A stretch of 50,353 nucleotides of DNA from an uncultured Clostridia bacterium (GTDB taxonomy: Bacteria; Bacillota; Clostridia; Peptostreptococcales; Anaerovoracaceae). A program made the position numbers and the translations under genes. Shown here piece by piece: positions 13,781-22,798 of the stretch (the first letter of the stretch is position 1; each line of letters opens with the position of its first letter). The notes under the pieces were generated by a model. It saw only the letters and a list, made by a program, of their open reading frames with translations, was not told the origin of the DNA and ran no database searches. The stretch is taken from assembly GCA_945828095.1 (NCBI GenBank), contig CALZOZ010000007.1, forward strand, positions 1 through 50,353, in the 5' to 3' direction.

Positions 13781-15055
13781 TTGAGAAAATATAAAGCAAG
13801 AATTGCTGATGAAATATTAAAAAAACGTCTTCTCGGAAAAGGAGCTGTTTTGATTGAAGGACCTAAGTGGTGCGGAAAAACAACGACCGCTGAGCAGATT
13901 GCAGAGAGCATTCTTTATATGGCAGATCCTGAAAAGGAACAGCAAAACAGAACTATGGCGGAAATCAGCCCGGGAAGACTTTTAAAAGGCGAAGTTCCGC
14001 GTCTGATTGACGAGTGGCAAATTGCACCTAAACTGTGGGATGCGGTGAGGTTTGAGGTCGACCATCGAGATGAGCTGGGACAGTTTATTTTAACTGGCTC
14101 TGCAGTGCCGGCTTCTTACGAAGAAATTCATCACACCGGAACCGGACGTTTTTCCTGGATACTAATGCGTCCAATGAGTTTATTTGAATCTTTAGATTCA
14201 AATGGCGAGGTAAGCCTGAAAGAACTGTTTGAGGCACCGGAGCAAATTGATGGCGAGAACCATTTGGACCTGAATAAATTGGCATTTCTTGTGTGTCGCG
14301 GTGGCTGGCCAAGGGCTGTAGACTTAGACGATGAAATTGCTCTTGAGCAGGCATTTGACTATTATGATGCTGTAGTGAAATCCGATATTTCCAGGGCAGA
14401 TGGCATTAACAGAAATCCTGAACGAGTAAAGCGCCTTATGCGATCCTATGCCAGGAATCAAGGTTCCCAGGCGACGAATTCAGTATTAAAGGATGATATA
14501 GCGGCAAACGATGCTGATTCCTTGGATACAGACACGGTGTATTCTTATATTACTGCATTAAAGAAGATATTCGTAATTGAAGAAATGGAAGCGTGGAACC
14601 CCAACCTTCGGTCAAAAACCGCCATTCGAACATCCAATACTCGGTATTTTGTAGATCCCTCTATTGCTGCTGCAGCTTTAGGTTTGGGGCCACAGGATTT
14701 AATTGATGATCTGAATACTTTCGGTTTGTTGTTTGAGACAATGTGCATCCGGGATCTGCGTGTATTCGCAGATGCATTGAATGGCAAGGTATATCATTAT
14801 AGAGATAAAACAGAGCTGGAATGTGACGCCGTTATTCATTTGCGCAACGGCTCCTATGGTTTGATTGAAATCAAACTCGGGGGAGACAAATTGATTGAGG
14901 AAGGTGCAGAAAATCTAAAAAAACTGCGGGACAGAATAGATACAGTTAAAATGAAAGAGCCTTCTTTCTTGCTGGTGATTGTCGGCGTAGGTGATTATGC
15001 TTACCGGAGACCGGACGGGGTATATGTGGTTCCAATTGGTTGTCTTAAAGATTAA
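13781..15055 (+). CDS. AAA ATPase with DUF4143 domain
   Basis: This is a 424 aa cytoplasmic protein. EGPKWCGKTTTA (about residues 27-38) is the Walker A loop, RLIDEWQ the Walker B, and FILTGSA sensor 1. The C-terminal DUF4143 part (after about 200) ends with the nuclease-like block LECDAVIHLRNGSYGLIEIKLGG, with D, E and K in a PD-(D/E)XK arrangement. Members of this family are abundant in anaerobes and mobile regions, but their function is not established. TTG 13781 is preferred because GGAGG ends 10 bases upstream; ATG 13772 would sit only one base after it. Four 23-bp repeats lie upstream. Confidence 0.85.
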   Translation: MRKYKARIADEILKKRLLGKGAVLIEGPKWCGKTTTAEQIAESILYMADPEKEQQNRTMAEISPGRLLKGEVPRLIDEWQIAPKLWDAVRFEVDHRDELGQFILTGSAVPASYEEIHHTGTGRFSWILMRPMSLFESLDSNGEVSLKELFEAPEQIDGENHLDLNKLAFLVCRGGWPRAVDLDDEIALEQAFDYYDAVVKSDISRADGINRNPERVKRLMRSYARNQGSQATNSVLKDDIAANDADSLDTDTVYSYITALKKIFVIEEMEAWNPNLRSKTAIRTSNTRYFVDPSIAAAALGLGPQDLIDDLNTFGLLFETMCIRDLRVFADALNGKVYHYRDKTELECDAVIHLRNGSYGLIEIKLGGDKLIEEGAENLKKLRDRIDTVKMKEPSFLLVIVGVGDYAYRRPDGVYVVPIGCLKD

Positions 15056-15091
15056 AGTTTAGGGTAAGGAAAGCCAAAGGTAAAAACAACA

Positions 15092-15113
15092 AAATGGTAT
15101 AATGCTACAAAAG
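15092..15113 (+). promoter_or_regulatory. Extended -10 promoter of the SAP/SEC-C gene
   Basis: ATGGTATAAT contains a TATAAT box with the extended TGG. No good -35 is visible. The 22-base context is repeated at 9178 with one mismatch. Confidence 0.45.
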
Positions 15114-15149
15114 GAAAAGTAACTTTATAATTGCAGTGGAGGAAACGAC

Positions 15150-16403
15150 ATGTTATTAAGAGAGCATTTGGAAGAATATACAAGAGAACAGCTTTTAGAA
15201 CAGGCAAGAAGCTTTGAATTAACAAAATGTTCCGGGCTTCGGAAAGCCGCATTGATAGATAGAATCATTGAATGTTTCTGTACAGAGGAAATGCTCAGGA
15301 CCAGATTAACTTGTTTGACCAAGGAGCAAATGACGCTCTTTCGCGAAGCGTGTCGGATGCCGCAGGATATTTCAATAAATGAGATAATGGACGGGATGCA
15401 GTTATGCAGATATTGGTTCGGAGGTTTTGAGGAGCCGACGGACAGATTCTGTGTATATGAAGAGATTGCCGGGATTTTTGGGAATATTGATGATGATGCA
15501 TTTAGGACAGAGCAAAGCAAAAAAGGTTGGATGATGAAATGCGTGCAGTTCTTTATAGAATATTATGGAGCAGCACCCGTAGAAATTATATATGAGCTGT
15601 ACAAATTAAAGGGTAAGGGCAGCATGGATGAAATGATGGATATGCTGTGGGAGATGCCGGTGGATATGGTGGAATCCTGCATTTTCCCAATGGACAAATT
15701 GGGTCTGCAAAATATTTCAAGGGATGACCCGCTCTACTCTTCCAGAGGATTGTTTGTCCATATTCCAATACTGATGGACGAAGAACTATTTTATTTATTG
15801 AAACAGCAGATGAACAAAGATTTCTATATTCCCTCAGTACAGCAGATTGAAGAAATTTGCAGAATCGGATATGAAGCAAGTTCGCCGGCATACAAAAAAT
15901 TAAAAACATTCCTTATGAAAAAAATGGATATGCCGTATGAGCATGCTGTTTCGTGGTGCCTTCAGGCATGGGCAAACAGTTATGAAGGGGAATCAATCGG
16001 CGATATTATTGACAAAATGTCGGAGGCAAATGTAATATTTAAAAATGAAAAACAGACAAAAGAACTTTTGGGTTTACTTGTGGATGCCCATAATAATACA
16101 CGTATGATAGAAAACAGAGGTCATATCCCTAATGAATTGGCGAGCGAGGGATTATTGGGTGGAATCCCTACAATTGTACCGGGAAGTTCTCGTGCCGCAG
16201 CCTTATTAAAGGATGCAGCACCACAGCTAAGAGAGATGGGAATGACCGTTGATTTGGAAGGAAATGATGATACAGTTACTACGGCGATGTACACAAGGGG
16301 CCCGGGTGGCAATGTGATAAGGATAGGAAAGAAGATTTATCCAAACGATCCTTGCCCTTGTGGTTCGGGGAAAAAGTATAAGAAATGTTGTGGAAGGAAT
16401 TAA
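15150..16403 (+). CDS. SAP-like / SEC-C motif protein
   Basis: This is a 417 aa cytoplasmic protein. Residues 8-42 ([16 protein letters not shown] then [14 protein letters not shown]) look like a SAP-type helix-extended-loop-helix, which often binds nucleic acid. The middle 300 residues are helical with no recognised family. The C-terminus, [19 protein letters not shown], is a complete SEC-C zinc-binding motif (CxCx8CC) as in SecA. TGGAGGAA lies 7 bases before ATG 15150. Related SEC-C proteins occur in accessory regions of Clostridia, but I cannot assign a function. The strong 16527 terminator follows about 120 bases downstream. Confidence 0.7.
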   Translation: MLLREHLEEYTREQLLEQARSFELTKCSGLRKAALIDRIIECFCTEEMLRTRLTCLTKEQMTLFREACRMPQDISINEIMDGMQLCRYWFGGFEEPTDRFCVYEEIAGIFGNIDDDAFRTEQSKKGWMMKCVQFFIEYYGAAPVEIIYELYKLKGKGSMDEMMDMLWEMPVDMVESCIFPMDKLGLQNISRDDPLYSSRGLFVHIPILMDEELFYLLKQQMNKDFYIPSVQQIEEICRIGYEASSPAYKKLKTFLMKKMDMPYEHAVSWCLQAWANSYEGESIGDIIDKMSEANVIFKNEKQTKELLGLLVDAHNNTRMIENRGHIPNELASEGLLGGIPTIVPGSSRAAALLKDAAPQLREMGMTVDLEGNDDTVTTAMYTRGPGGNVIRIGKKIYPNDPCPCGSGKKYKKCCGRN

Positions 16404-16526
16404 TATTGGCATAATTAAGGTGGTAAAAAAAGTGGTTAAGATTGAATTTAGGGTGCATATATGCTAGAAACAAGGATAAAATGAACCCTAAGCCCATTGG
16501 AATTCCAAGGCTTCAACCTGCAGACA

Positions 16527-16562
16527 AAGTCTTTCGGACTAATTATCCGGAGGGCTTTTTTT
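16527..16562 (+). terminator. Rho-independent terminator
   Basis: A 12-bp stem (AAGTCTTTCGGA with TCCGGAGGGCTT, three G-U pairs) with loop CTAATTA is followed by a run of seven T. Confidence 0.75.
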
Positions 16563-16765
16563 ATTATTAAATATAATCAGGTCTTAATTAAAGGTGTGTT
16601 ACAATAGGCCGAAATAAAAATTAGGAGGTTGAAACAGCTGAGTTCTAACAACTTTTATTTTAACATGTACAGTTGGTATAGTTGGTCGCTTATGTTATTA
16701 TAAGGACATAAAAAACAGACCTCATTATTAACATGAATCAAGTGACATGAAATGAGAACTGGACT
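16563..16765. other. Gap without a convincing gene
   Basis: AT-rich sequence. AGGAGG at 16622 is followed by a 24-codon frame from TTG (KQLSSNNFYFNMYSWYSW) that ends in TAA. It may be the start of a lost gene. TACAAT near 16600 could be a -10 box, but no matching -35 is visible. Confidence 0.4.
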
Positions 16766-17086
16766 ATGCTGGGAGCAATTATAGGCGACATCGTAGGCAG
16801 CATCTACGAATTTGACAACATAAAGACCAAGGATTTTGAGCTGTTTGACAGGGAATGTTTCTTCACCGACGACACTGTTATGAGTGTGGCGGTGGCAGAA
16901 GCGCTTCTGGATACACAACCTGGTGATAAAGAGGAGATAATCAGAAACAGGCTGGCTGCAGCCATGAAAAAGTGGGGAAGAGAGTATCCGTACGCAGGTT
17001 ATGGCGGAAGGTTTTCCCGGTGGCTTGCATCCGGCGATACAGCTCCGTATAACAGTGGGAACGATCGAGTGGGAATAACTGAATAA
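16766..17086 (+). pseudogene. ADP-ribosylglycohydrolase, truncated after about 95 residues
   Basis: The N-terminus MLGAIIGDIVGSIYEF and the metal-binding FTDDTVMSVAVAEALL are textbook ADP-ribosylglycohydrolase (DraG-like) features. The frame continues normally through YGGRFSRWLASGDTAPYNS. It then breaks into GNDRVGITE and stops, where the family would continue with the GNGSAMR motif. The full enzyme is about 260-300 aa, so about two thirds is missing, including the second half of the metal site. The break is at GATCGAGTGGGAATAACT, the motif that follows other truncated genes here. Inactive as it stands. Confidence 0.8.
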
Positions 17087-17092
17087 ACCCTA

Positions 17093-17126
17093 GGCCCCTT
17101 GAAAATTCAAGGGCTCTATTTTTATG
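17093..17126 (+). terminator. Terminator-like hairpin after the truncated gene
   Basis: GCCCCTTGAA (17094-17103) pairs with TTCAAGGGC (17106-17114) with one bulged C, followed by TCTATTTTTATG. Confidence 0.6.
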
Positions 17127-17132
17127 TGACGA

Positions 17133-17264
17133 CAAATTTTGATTGCAGGGAAGAAGAACCTGTTGGGAATCAAGGGTATTTCGATAAAACTTTATAGAAG
17201 TGACAGACATGAATTAATTAATGAGACAGATAAAGAAGAAGTTTATGACGATATCAATGATTGA
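17133..17264 (+). pseudogene. Unidentified 3' gene remnant
   Basis: An open frame without a start codon reads QILIAGKKNLLGIKGISI and continues with charged residues (RSDRHELINETDKEEVYDD) to TGA 17264. It looks like the tail of a coding gene, but I do not recognise the family. It lies between the ADP-ribosylglycohydrolase fragment and the tetR promoter. Confidence 0.3.
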
Positions 17265-17355
17265 CCGATTTGTCGCTTGTAAGTTAATTTGTTTAGAATA
17301 AAGCACTGAAATTCTCTGCATTTGGACAAGTTTTAGTGTTTATTTTTTTTATTTA

Positions 17356-17384
17356 TTGTGGAAAATACGAGTTTTTGATATAAT
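17356..17384 (+). promoter_or_regulatory. tetR promoter within an inverted repeat
   Basis: TTGTGG (17356-17361) and TATAAT (17379-17384) are separated by 17 bases. TGGAAAA (17359-17365) and TTTTCCA (17388-17394) form an inverted repeat around the -10 box, a possible autoregulatory site. Confidence 0.65.
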
Positions 17385-17432
17385 ACTTTTCCAAACGAAA
17401 GAAATGATAAACAGAACAGGAGGGATTTATAA

Positions 17433-18014
17433 GTGTCGGACATTACAAAAAGAGCATTAGAGGCATCTCTCAAAAAGATGTTACTGAAAAAACCGGTTAA
17501 CAAAATTACGATTAATGACCTTACGGAAGAATGTGGAGTCAATCGTGCAACCTTTTATTATCATTTCAAAGATATTTATGACCTGATTGAATGGTCTTGT
17601 GAAGAGGACTCACGCAAAGCCGCAAAAGGAAATACTACCTATGATACATGGGAACAGGGCTTTCTGAACATTTTTCATGCGGTTGAAGAAAACAAGCCTT
17701 TTATACTTAACGTTTACCGCCATGTTAGTCAGGAGCAGATTATTCAATATCTATATAGGGTGGTTTATCAATTGATCATTAATGTTGTTGAGGAATGCGC
17801 ACAAGGTATGAGTGTCAGGGAGGATGATAAAAAATTTATTGCCGATTTTTACAAATATGCTTTTGTGGGTATGATGCTCGACTGGATAAGGCAGGATATG
17901 AAACCATCACCGGAAAAAATGATTTCCAGACTGAGCAATTTAATAGAGGGGGATATCATTCGTATGCTTGAAAAATGCCGGATCGATAAGCCCTATGATA
18001 ATATCAACAAATGA
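17433..18014 (+). CDS. TetR/AcrR-family regulator
   Basis: This is a 193 aa DNA-binding protein. Residues 1-47 form the TetR helix-turn-helix (ITKRALEASLKKMLL, then ITINDLTEECGVNRATFYYHFKDIYDLI). The C-terminal part (HVSQEQIIQYLYRVV onward) resembles the TetR_C_8/DhaS-like ligand domain. GTG 17433 follows AGGAGGGA with 7 bases spacing. A terminator separates it from ohyA, which has its own promoter. Adjacency suggests it controls the oleate hydratase gene in response to fatty acids, but that is inference. Confidence 0.85.
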   Translation: MSDITKRALEASLKKMLLKKPVNKITINDLTEECGVNRATFYYHFKDIYDLIEWSCEEDSRKAAKGNTTYDTWEQGFLNIFHAVEENKPFILNVYRHVSQEQIIQYLYRVVYQLIINVVEECAQGMSVREDDKKFIADFYKYAFVGMMLDWIRQDMKPSPEKMISRLSNLIEGDIIRMLEKCRIDKPYDNINK

Positions 18015-18042
18015 TATAGTTTGTGGGAAAAAACAACAATAT

Positions 18043-18075
18043 AGCCCTGCAATTGAATTCTTCGATTGCAGGGCT
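18043..18075 (+). terminator. tetR terminator
   Basis: AGCCCTGCAATTGAA pairs with TTCGATTGCAGGGCT around a TTC loop, a 15-bp stem with one U-G pair. The T-run after it is weak. Confidence 0.7.
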
Positions 18076-18085
18076 ATTCTGTTGA

Positions 18086-18114
18086 TTGTGAGCAGTTAAT
18101 ATTCAACGTATACT
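18086..18114 (+). promoter_or_regulatory. ohyA promoter
   Basis: TTGTGA (18086-18091) and TATACT (18109-18114) are separated by 17 bases. A second TATAAT (18120-18125) lacks a -35 box. Confidence 0.6.
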
Positions 18115-18167
18115 GAGGATATAATCGAAAAACAAATAAAACGAATTGAGAGTCAGGAGGTATGATT

Positions 18168-19943
18168 ATGTATTATTCAAGTGGAAACTATGAAGCATTT
18201 GCTCATCCTAAGAAACCAGAAGGAGTAGATCACAAGTCGGCTTATATCATTGGTACAGGTCTGGCAGCACTTTCGTCTGCTTGCTACCTTGTCCGTGACG
18301 GTCAGATGAAAGGTGATCGAATTCACATTTTTGAAAAGGATCCGATTCCTGGTGGCGCCTGTGATGGGTTTGAATATCCGGGTGTAGGATATGTAATGCG
18401 AGGCGGGCGTGAAATGGATAACCATTTTGAAGTTATGTGGGATTTATTCCGCTCCATTCCTTCTATTGAAACTGAAGGAGTCAGTGTACTGGATGAGTAT
18501 TATTGGCTTAACAAAGAAGATCCGAATTACTCACTTTGTCGTGCTACTGTCAACAGGGGACAGGATGCACATACAGACAAGAAATTCGCAGTTTCAGACA
18601 AGGCACAAATGGAGATTATGAAGCTGTTTTTCACTCCAGATGAAGAATTGTATGATAAGCGTATTGATGAATTTTTTGATGACGAGGTGTTTGATTCAAA
18701 TTTCTGGCTGTACTGGAGAACGATGTTTGCTTTTGAAAACTGGCACAGCGCATTGGAAATGAAGCGTTACATTAAGCGTTACATTCACCATATCGGAGGA
18801 CTTCCTGACTTTACTGCACTGCGCTTTACGAAATATAATCAGTATGAGAGTATGATCCTTCCTATGGTAAAATACCTGGAAAATGCAGGCGTGGCATTTC
18901 ATTACAATACAAAGGTTGTAAATGTTGAGTTTGATGTAACATCCAACAGAAAGCAGGCTACCCGTATTGAACTTGAGACAGAAGGTGAAACACGCTTCGT
19001 TGATCTCACAGAGGATGATCTTGTGTTCATTACCAATGGAGGATGTGTGGAAAACTCTGCAATGGGTTCTCAGGATACTCCGGCACCGTATAATAAAGAA
19101 ATCAAGCCAGGTGGAGGATGGGATATGTGGAGACGTATTGCTGCTCAGAGTCCTGACTTTGGAAATCCCGATAAATTCTGTTATGACAGTGAGCTCTGCA
19201 ACTGGATGAGTGCTACTGTAGAGACACTCGACCAGCGGATCATTCCATATATTACGAATATTTGTAAAAGAGATCCGTTTACTGGTAAAGTGGTCACCGG
19301 CGGTATTGTATCGGTAAGAGATTCCAGTTGGCTTTTGAGTTGGACGATTAATCGTCAACCACAGTTCCATTCTCAGCCAAAAGATCATTGTCTCGTTTGG
19401 GTATATGCGCTCTTTAACGACAGACCTGGTGACTATGTCAAAAAGCCAATGAGGGATTGTACAGGTAAAGAAATCTGTATGGAATGGTTGTACCATATTG
19501 GTGTGCCGGAAAGTGAAATCGAAGAGTTAGCTGAGAACAGTGCAAATACAGTTCCTGTTATGATGCCTTATATTGATGCCTTTTTCATGCCTCGTAATGA
19601 TACGGACCGTCCAAAAGTTGTTCCTGATGGAGCAGTAAACTTTGCCTTTATTGGCCAGTTTGCCGAGACAGAAAGGGATACTATTTTTACGACAGAGTAT
19701 TCTATGCGTACCGGTATGGAAGCTGTTTATACCTTGCTTAATGTGGACCGTGGAGTTCCTGAGGTTTGGGGCAGTACTTATGATGTGAGGGATCTTTTGA
19801 ATGCGACTGTCAAATTGCGTGACGGGGCACCACTGACTCAGATGAAGCTAGGAATCAAAGAAAAGATTGCTGTTAATAAGGCTCTGGATTTTATTAAAAA
19901 TACGGATGTTGAAAAATTGCTGAAAGAATATCATGTTATTTAA
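18168..19943 (+). CDS. ohyA: Oleate hydratase
   Basis: This 591 aa FAD enzyme adds water to the cis-9 double bond of oleate to give 10-hydroxystearate. It is a fatty-acid detoxification step in gut bacteria, with the enzyme membrane-associated. AYIIGTGLAALSSACYLVRDG (about residues 25-45) is the dinucleotide-binding fold, and IFEKDPIPGGACDG and GYVMRGGREMDNHFEVMWDL are family signatures. The C-terminus EYSMRTGMEAVYTLL with a final lid helix is complete. The length is normal. AGGAGGT ends 7 bases before ATG 18168; ATG 18162 is too close to it. The gene follows a TetR regulator and ends in a strong terminator. Confidence 0.93.
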   Translation: MYYSSGNYEAFAHPKKPEGVDHKSAYIIGTGLAALSSACYLVRDGQMKGDRIHIFEKDPIPGGACDGFEYPGVGYVMRGGREMDNHFEVMWDLFRSIPSIETEGVSVLDEYYWLNKEDPNYSLCRATVNRGQDAHTDKKFAVSDKAQMEIMKLFFTPDEELYDKRIDEFFDDEVFDSNFWLYWRTMFAFENWHSALEMKRYIKRYIHHIGGLPDFTALRFTKYNQYESMILPMVKYLENAGVAFHYNTKVVNVEFDVTSNRKQATRIELETEGETRFVDLTEDDLVFITNGGCVENSAMGSQDTPAPYNKEIKPGGGWDMWRRIAAQSPDFGNPDKFCYDSELCNWMSATVETLDQRIIPYITNICKRDPFTGKVVTGGIVSVRDSSWLLSWTINRQPQFHSQPKDHCLVWVYALFNDRPGDYVKKPMRDCTGKEICMEWLYHIGVPESEIEELAENSANTVPVMMPYIDAFFMPRNDTDRPKVVPDGAVNFAFIGQFAETERDTIFTTEYSMRTGMEAVYTLLNVDRGVPEVWGSTYDVRDLLNATVKLRDGAPLTQMKLGIKEKIAVNKALDFIKNTDVEKLLKEYHVI

Positions 19944-19966
19944 TAATTCAATGGTAAACAAATAAC

Positions 19967-20015
19967 TAAAAGCTTCCCGTTGCCGGAACTTATGTCGGAA
20001 ATGGGAAGCTTTTAT
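19967..20015 (+). terminator. ohyA terminator
   Basis: AAAAGCTTCCC pairs with GGGAAGCTTTT, with an inner CCGGA/TCGG stem, followed by ATTAATT. Confidence 0.8.
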
Positions 20016-20221
20016 TAATTAGGGACTGAGAAAGAATCCAGATAAGCATGTTAAGATTGCCTAGTTTTTGGATATCCAGAAGATGTTTGACCATAGAAGA
20101 AGAGTGAAATAGTAGATAGAATTTAGGCAAGAAAAGGAGATATGTCTGGCAAGTATGAAAACAGAGTTGATTATCAATGCGGTAAAAAGTGGTGCCAATT
20201 AGTATAGTAGGATCCTGCAAT

Positions 20222-20368
20222 ATGGATATGAGGAGTGTGTATCTGGATACAGAAATGATGCTGTTTATAGAATGCAAAGAACTCAATGAGACTCTTCGTG
20301 AACATACAGAAAGGTTGAAACTGAAAAGCAGGCAAGTTGCTTCCGACGGAACGATTGAGTTCGAATAA
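20222..20368 (+). other. Possible small gene or remnant in the ohyA-U32 gap
   Basis: The 593-base gap between ohyA and the U32 gene holds a 48-codon frame (MDMRSVYLDTEMMLFIECKE, then an amphipathic helix ending SDGTIEFE). It lacks a ribosome site and is preceded by a stop 15 codons upstream. Amino-acid use looks protein-like, but I do not recognise it. Elsewhere the gap is AT-rich, with TATAAT at 20472-20477 as a possible -10 box for the U32 gene. Confidence 0.3.
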
Positions 20369-20536
20369 TAACATGAAATCAGAAATCTCTTGGAATTCTG
20401 TCAGGTCGCTTTTTTCGTGGAAAACAAGCTGAACCGTTATACTTTCTATAGCCGAGGACGAAAATAGATGGTATAATATAACGATAAAAAATTTCTGCTC
20501 CGGGATTTTTGTGGGGCAGAGCAACAGGAGGAAACA

Positions 20537-22780
20537 ATGACTGAGCTATTAGCTCCGGCTGGAAATATGGAGGCTTTGAAGGCTGCAATCTCCAATGGTT
20601 GTGATGCAGTCTATCTGGGCATGCAGAAATTCGGTGCCCGCGCCTATTCAGACAATTTTGATATGGAATCGCTGCAGGAAGCGGTAAGATATGCCCACAT
20701 CAGAGATGTTAAAGTTTACGTAACCATGAATACAATCGTCTTTGAAGACGAAATCGACGATATGCAGAGGCAGCTTCAGCAGTTAAATGAAATCGGTGTG
20801 GATGGCGTCATAGTTCAGGATTTAGCCGTTTTTGACTATATCGTGAGAAACTTTACCGATATGGAGGCGCATTGCTCCACCCAGATGGGAATTGACGACC
20901 TTGAAGGAACCTTACTGTTTAAAGAACTGGGAGCTAAAAGGGTTGTACTGTCACGAGAGGTTCCCATCGAAAAGGTAAAGGAAATCAAACAAGCCGCGAA
21001 AATTCCATTGGAAATCTTTGTCCACGGGGCTCTTTGCGTTTCCTACTCGGGCAACTGCCTCATGTCAGGACTTATAGGATACAGGAGCGGCAACCGTGGA
21101 AGGTGCGTAGGCTCATGCCGTAAGGAATACGAGCTTTTTGACAAGACCACCGGCAAGTCTCTGGGCAAAAGCTATCTTTTATCTACCAAAGATTTAAATA
21201 CCATTGATTATATAGACGACTTAAAGGAAATAGATTCTCTTAAAATCGAAGGCCGCATGAAGGAGCCTGCTTATGTTGCAAATGTGGTGTCTCAATACAG
21301 GGCGGCACTGGACGGCAAGGCCAGCGCAGGCAATAAAGACAATCTTAAAAAGACCTTCAACCGAACCTTTACCAAGGGCTATCTGTTCCACGAAGACCCT
21401 AAGGACCTGACCAATATCAGAAGACCTAATAATTTCGGCTATGAAATCGGCAAGGTTACCGGACATCGCAGCGGCATGTACGAGATTACCCTTAGTCAGC
21501 GTCTGAATCAGAACGACATCATCAGAATCGACCACGACAATGAGGACGTTAACCTTTCCGTGGTAAAGCTGTATGACAGAGATGGTAACTTAATCAACGG
21601 GGCGGACAAGGTCTGCTATATCAGAATTAAGGAAAAGCTTTCCTCAGGGGATGTAGTGTATAAGACAAAGGACTACCTCTTCTATAAGGATCTGGAGGAT
21701 AATCTGGAAAAGGAATTCAGGCGATTCAGGATGGACCTGAAGGTCTACGCTTATCCTGATTCCAAGCTGGTTATCGATGCAGAGGGATTGGGCTGCAGCT
21801 ATCTGTATGAAAGCGAGGAAATATTAGGGGAAGCGATAAGCAATCCGACAACAAGGGAACAGGTTGTGAAACAGCTTTCCAGACTCAATGACACAGTATT
21901 TACCTTAGGCGACGTGGAGTTCGAAGAGTACAATGCGTTTATCCCTGTGAAAATGCTGAACAATGCCAGAAGAGAAATCGTACAGGGATTATACGATGCA
22001 AAGATCAGCAGCAAAGAGCGTCGCACCCAGGAGCCGGAGGCAAAGGAAAAGATTTCTTTCACGCCGCAGAAACCGTACATTACAGCTTCAGTAACAACTA
22101 AGGAGCAGTATGATGCCTGCGTAAGCTGCGGCATAAAGGAAGTATATTTTGATAATATTATCAGAAGAAATCAGATCACATACGATGAAAGAGAAGGCGA
22201 GCTGCTCATAGGCGGATATGGCGGAATCTATCATTACAGAAACCGCAATCCTTTTGTCACTGACTATTCGCTAAATGTTGTGAATTCCACCAGCTGCCAC
22301 CAGCTTTACAGACTGGGAGCCAAAAGGGTAACACTGTCCTATGAATTAAACAAAAAGCAGATTGGCGAGCTTATCGACGCATATTACGCAGAAAACGACG
22401 GCTATCCTGCCCTGGAGATGATCGTGTACGGTCGCGCACCATTGCTTTTTACAAAATATTGTCCGCTTAAAAAGATGGGACAGTGCGGTATCTGCAAGAC
22501 AAAATCCTATGAAATAAAGGATGAGTACGGCACATTCCCGATTATATCTCACGGCGACTGCACGACCACCATACTTAACGGCAAAATACTGAATCTCCTG
22601 GACGAGATGCCATCTATAGACGGTGTCGAGGCATTCAGACTGAACTTTACTATCGAATCGCCGGAAGAAGTGGTAAAGGTCGTGAAAGCCGCTCAGGGCA
22701 AACTGGACGGTAAAATCAGCCAATCTCTTTTCAATCAGGAAACTGATACAAGAGGCCACTTCAACAAGGAAATTATTTAG
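20537..22780 (+). CDS. Peptidase U32 family protein (RlhA-like) with DUF3656 region
   Basis: This is a 747 aa cytoplasmic protein. ELLAPAGNMEALKAAISNGCDAVYLG starts a TIM-barrel. EIFVHGALCVSYSGNCLMS is the U32 signature, with the Cys cluster completed by NRGRCVGSC. DUF3656-like barrels occupy about 310-500, and a C-terminal C..KKMGQCGIC....H.DC block carries four more Cys. Long U32 proteins of this type include RlhA, which hydroxylates a 23S rRNA cytidine, and collagenase-like proteins; RNA modification is the likelier role. AGGAGGAAAC precedes ATG 20537. An ABC-F gene follows 18 bases downstream, and both relate to the ribosome. Confidence 0.85.
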   Translation: MTELLAPAGNMEALKAAISNGCDAVYLGMQKFGARAYSDNFDMESLQEAVRYAHIRDVKVYVTMNTIVFEDEIDDMQRQLQQLNEIGVDGVIVQDLAVFDYIVRNFTDMEAHCSTQMGIDDLEGTLLFKELGAKRVVLSREVPIEKVKEIKQAAKIPLEIFVHGALCVSYSGNCLMSGLIGYRSGNRGRCVGSCRKEYELFDKTTGKSLGKSYLLSTKDLNTIDYIDDLKEIDSLKIEGRMKEPAYVANVVSQYRAALDGKASAGNKDNLKKTFNRTFTKGYLFHEDPKDLTNIRRPNNFGYEIGKVTGHRSGMYEITLSQRLNQNDIIRIDHDNEDVNLSVVKLYDRDGNLINGADKVCYIRIKEKLSSGDVVYKTKDYLFYKDLEDNLEKEFRRFRMDLKVYAYPDSKLVIDAEGLGCSYLYESEEILGEAISNPTTREQVVKQLSRLNDTVFTLGDVEFEEYNAFIPVKMLNNARREIVQGLYDAKISSKERRTQEPEAKEKISFTPQKPYITASVTTKEQYDACVSCGIKEVYFDNIIRRNQITYDEREGELLIGGYGGIYHYRNRNPFVTDYSLNVVNSTSCHQLYRLGAKRVTLSYELNKKQIGELIDAYYAENDGYPALEMIVYGRAPLLFTKYCPLKKMGQCGICKTKSYEIKDEYGTFPIISHGDCTTTILNGKILNLLDEMPSIDGVEAFRLNFTIESPEEVVKVVKAAQGKLDGKISQSLFNQETDTRGHFNKEII

Positions 22781-22798
22781 GAGAAAAGAGGATAAAAA

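Noticed and set aside
20016-20536. Regulatory RNA in the ohyA-U32 gap
   Set aside because: No stable hairpin series or known motif was seen beyond the ohyA terminator.
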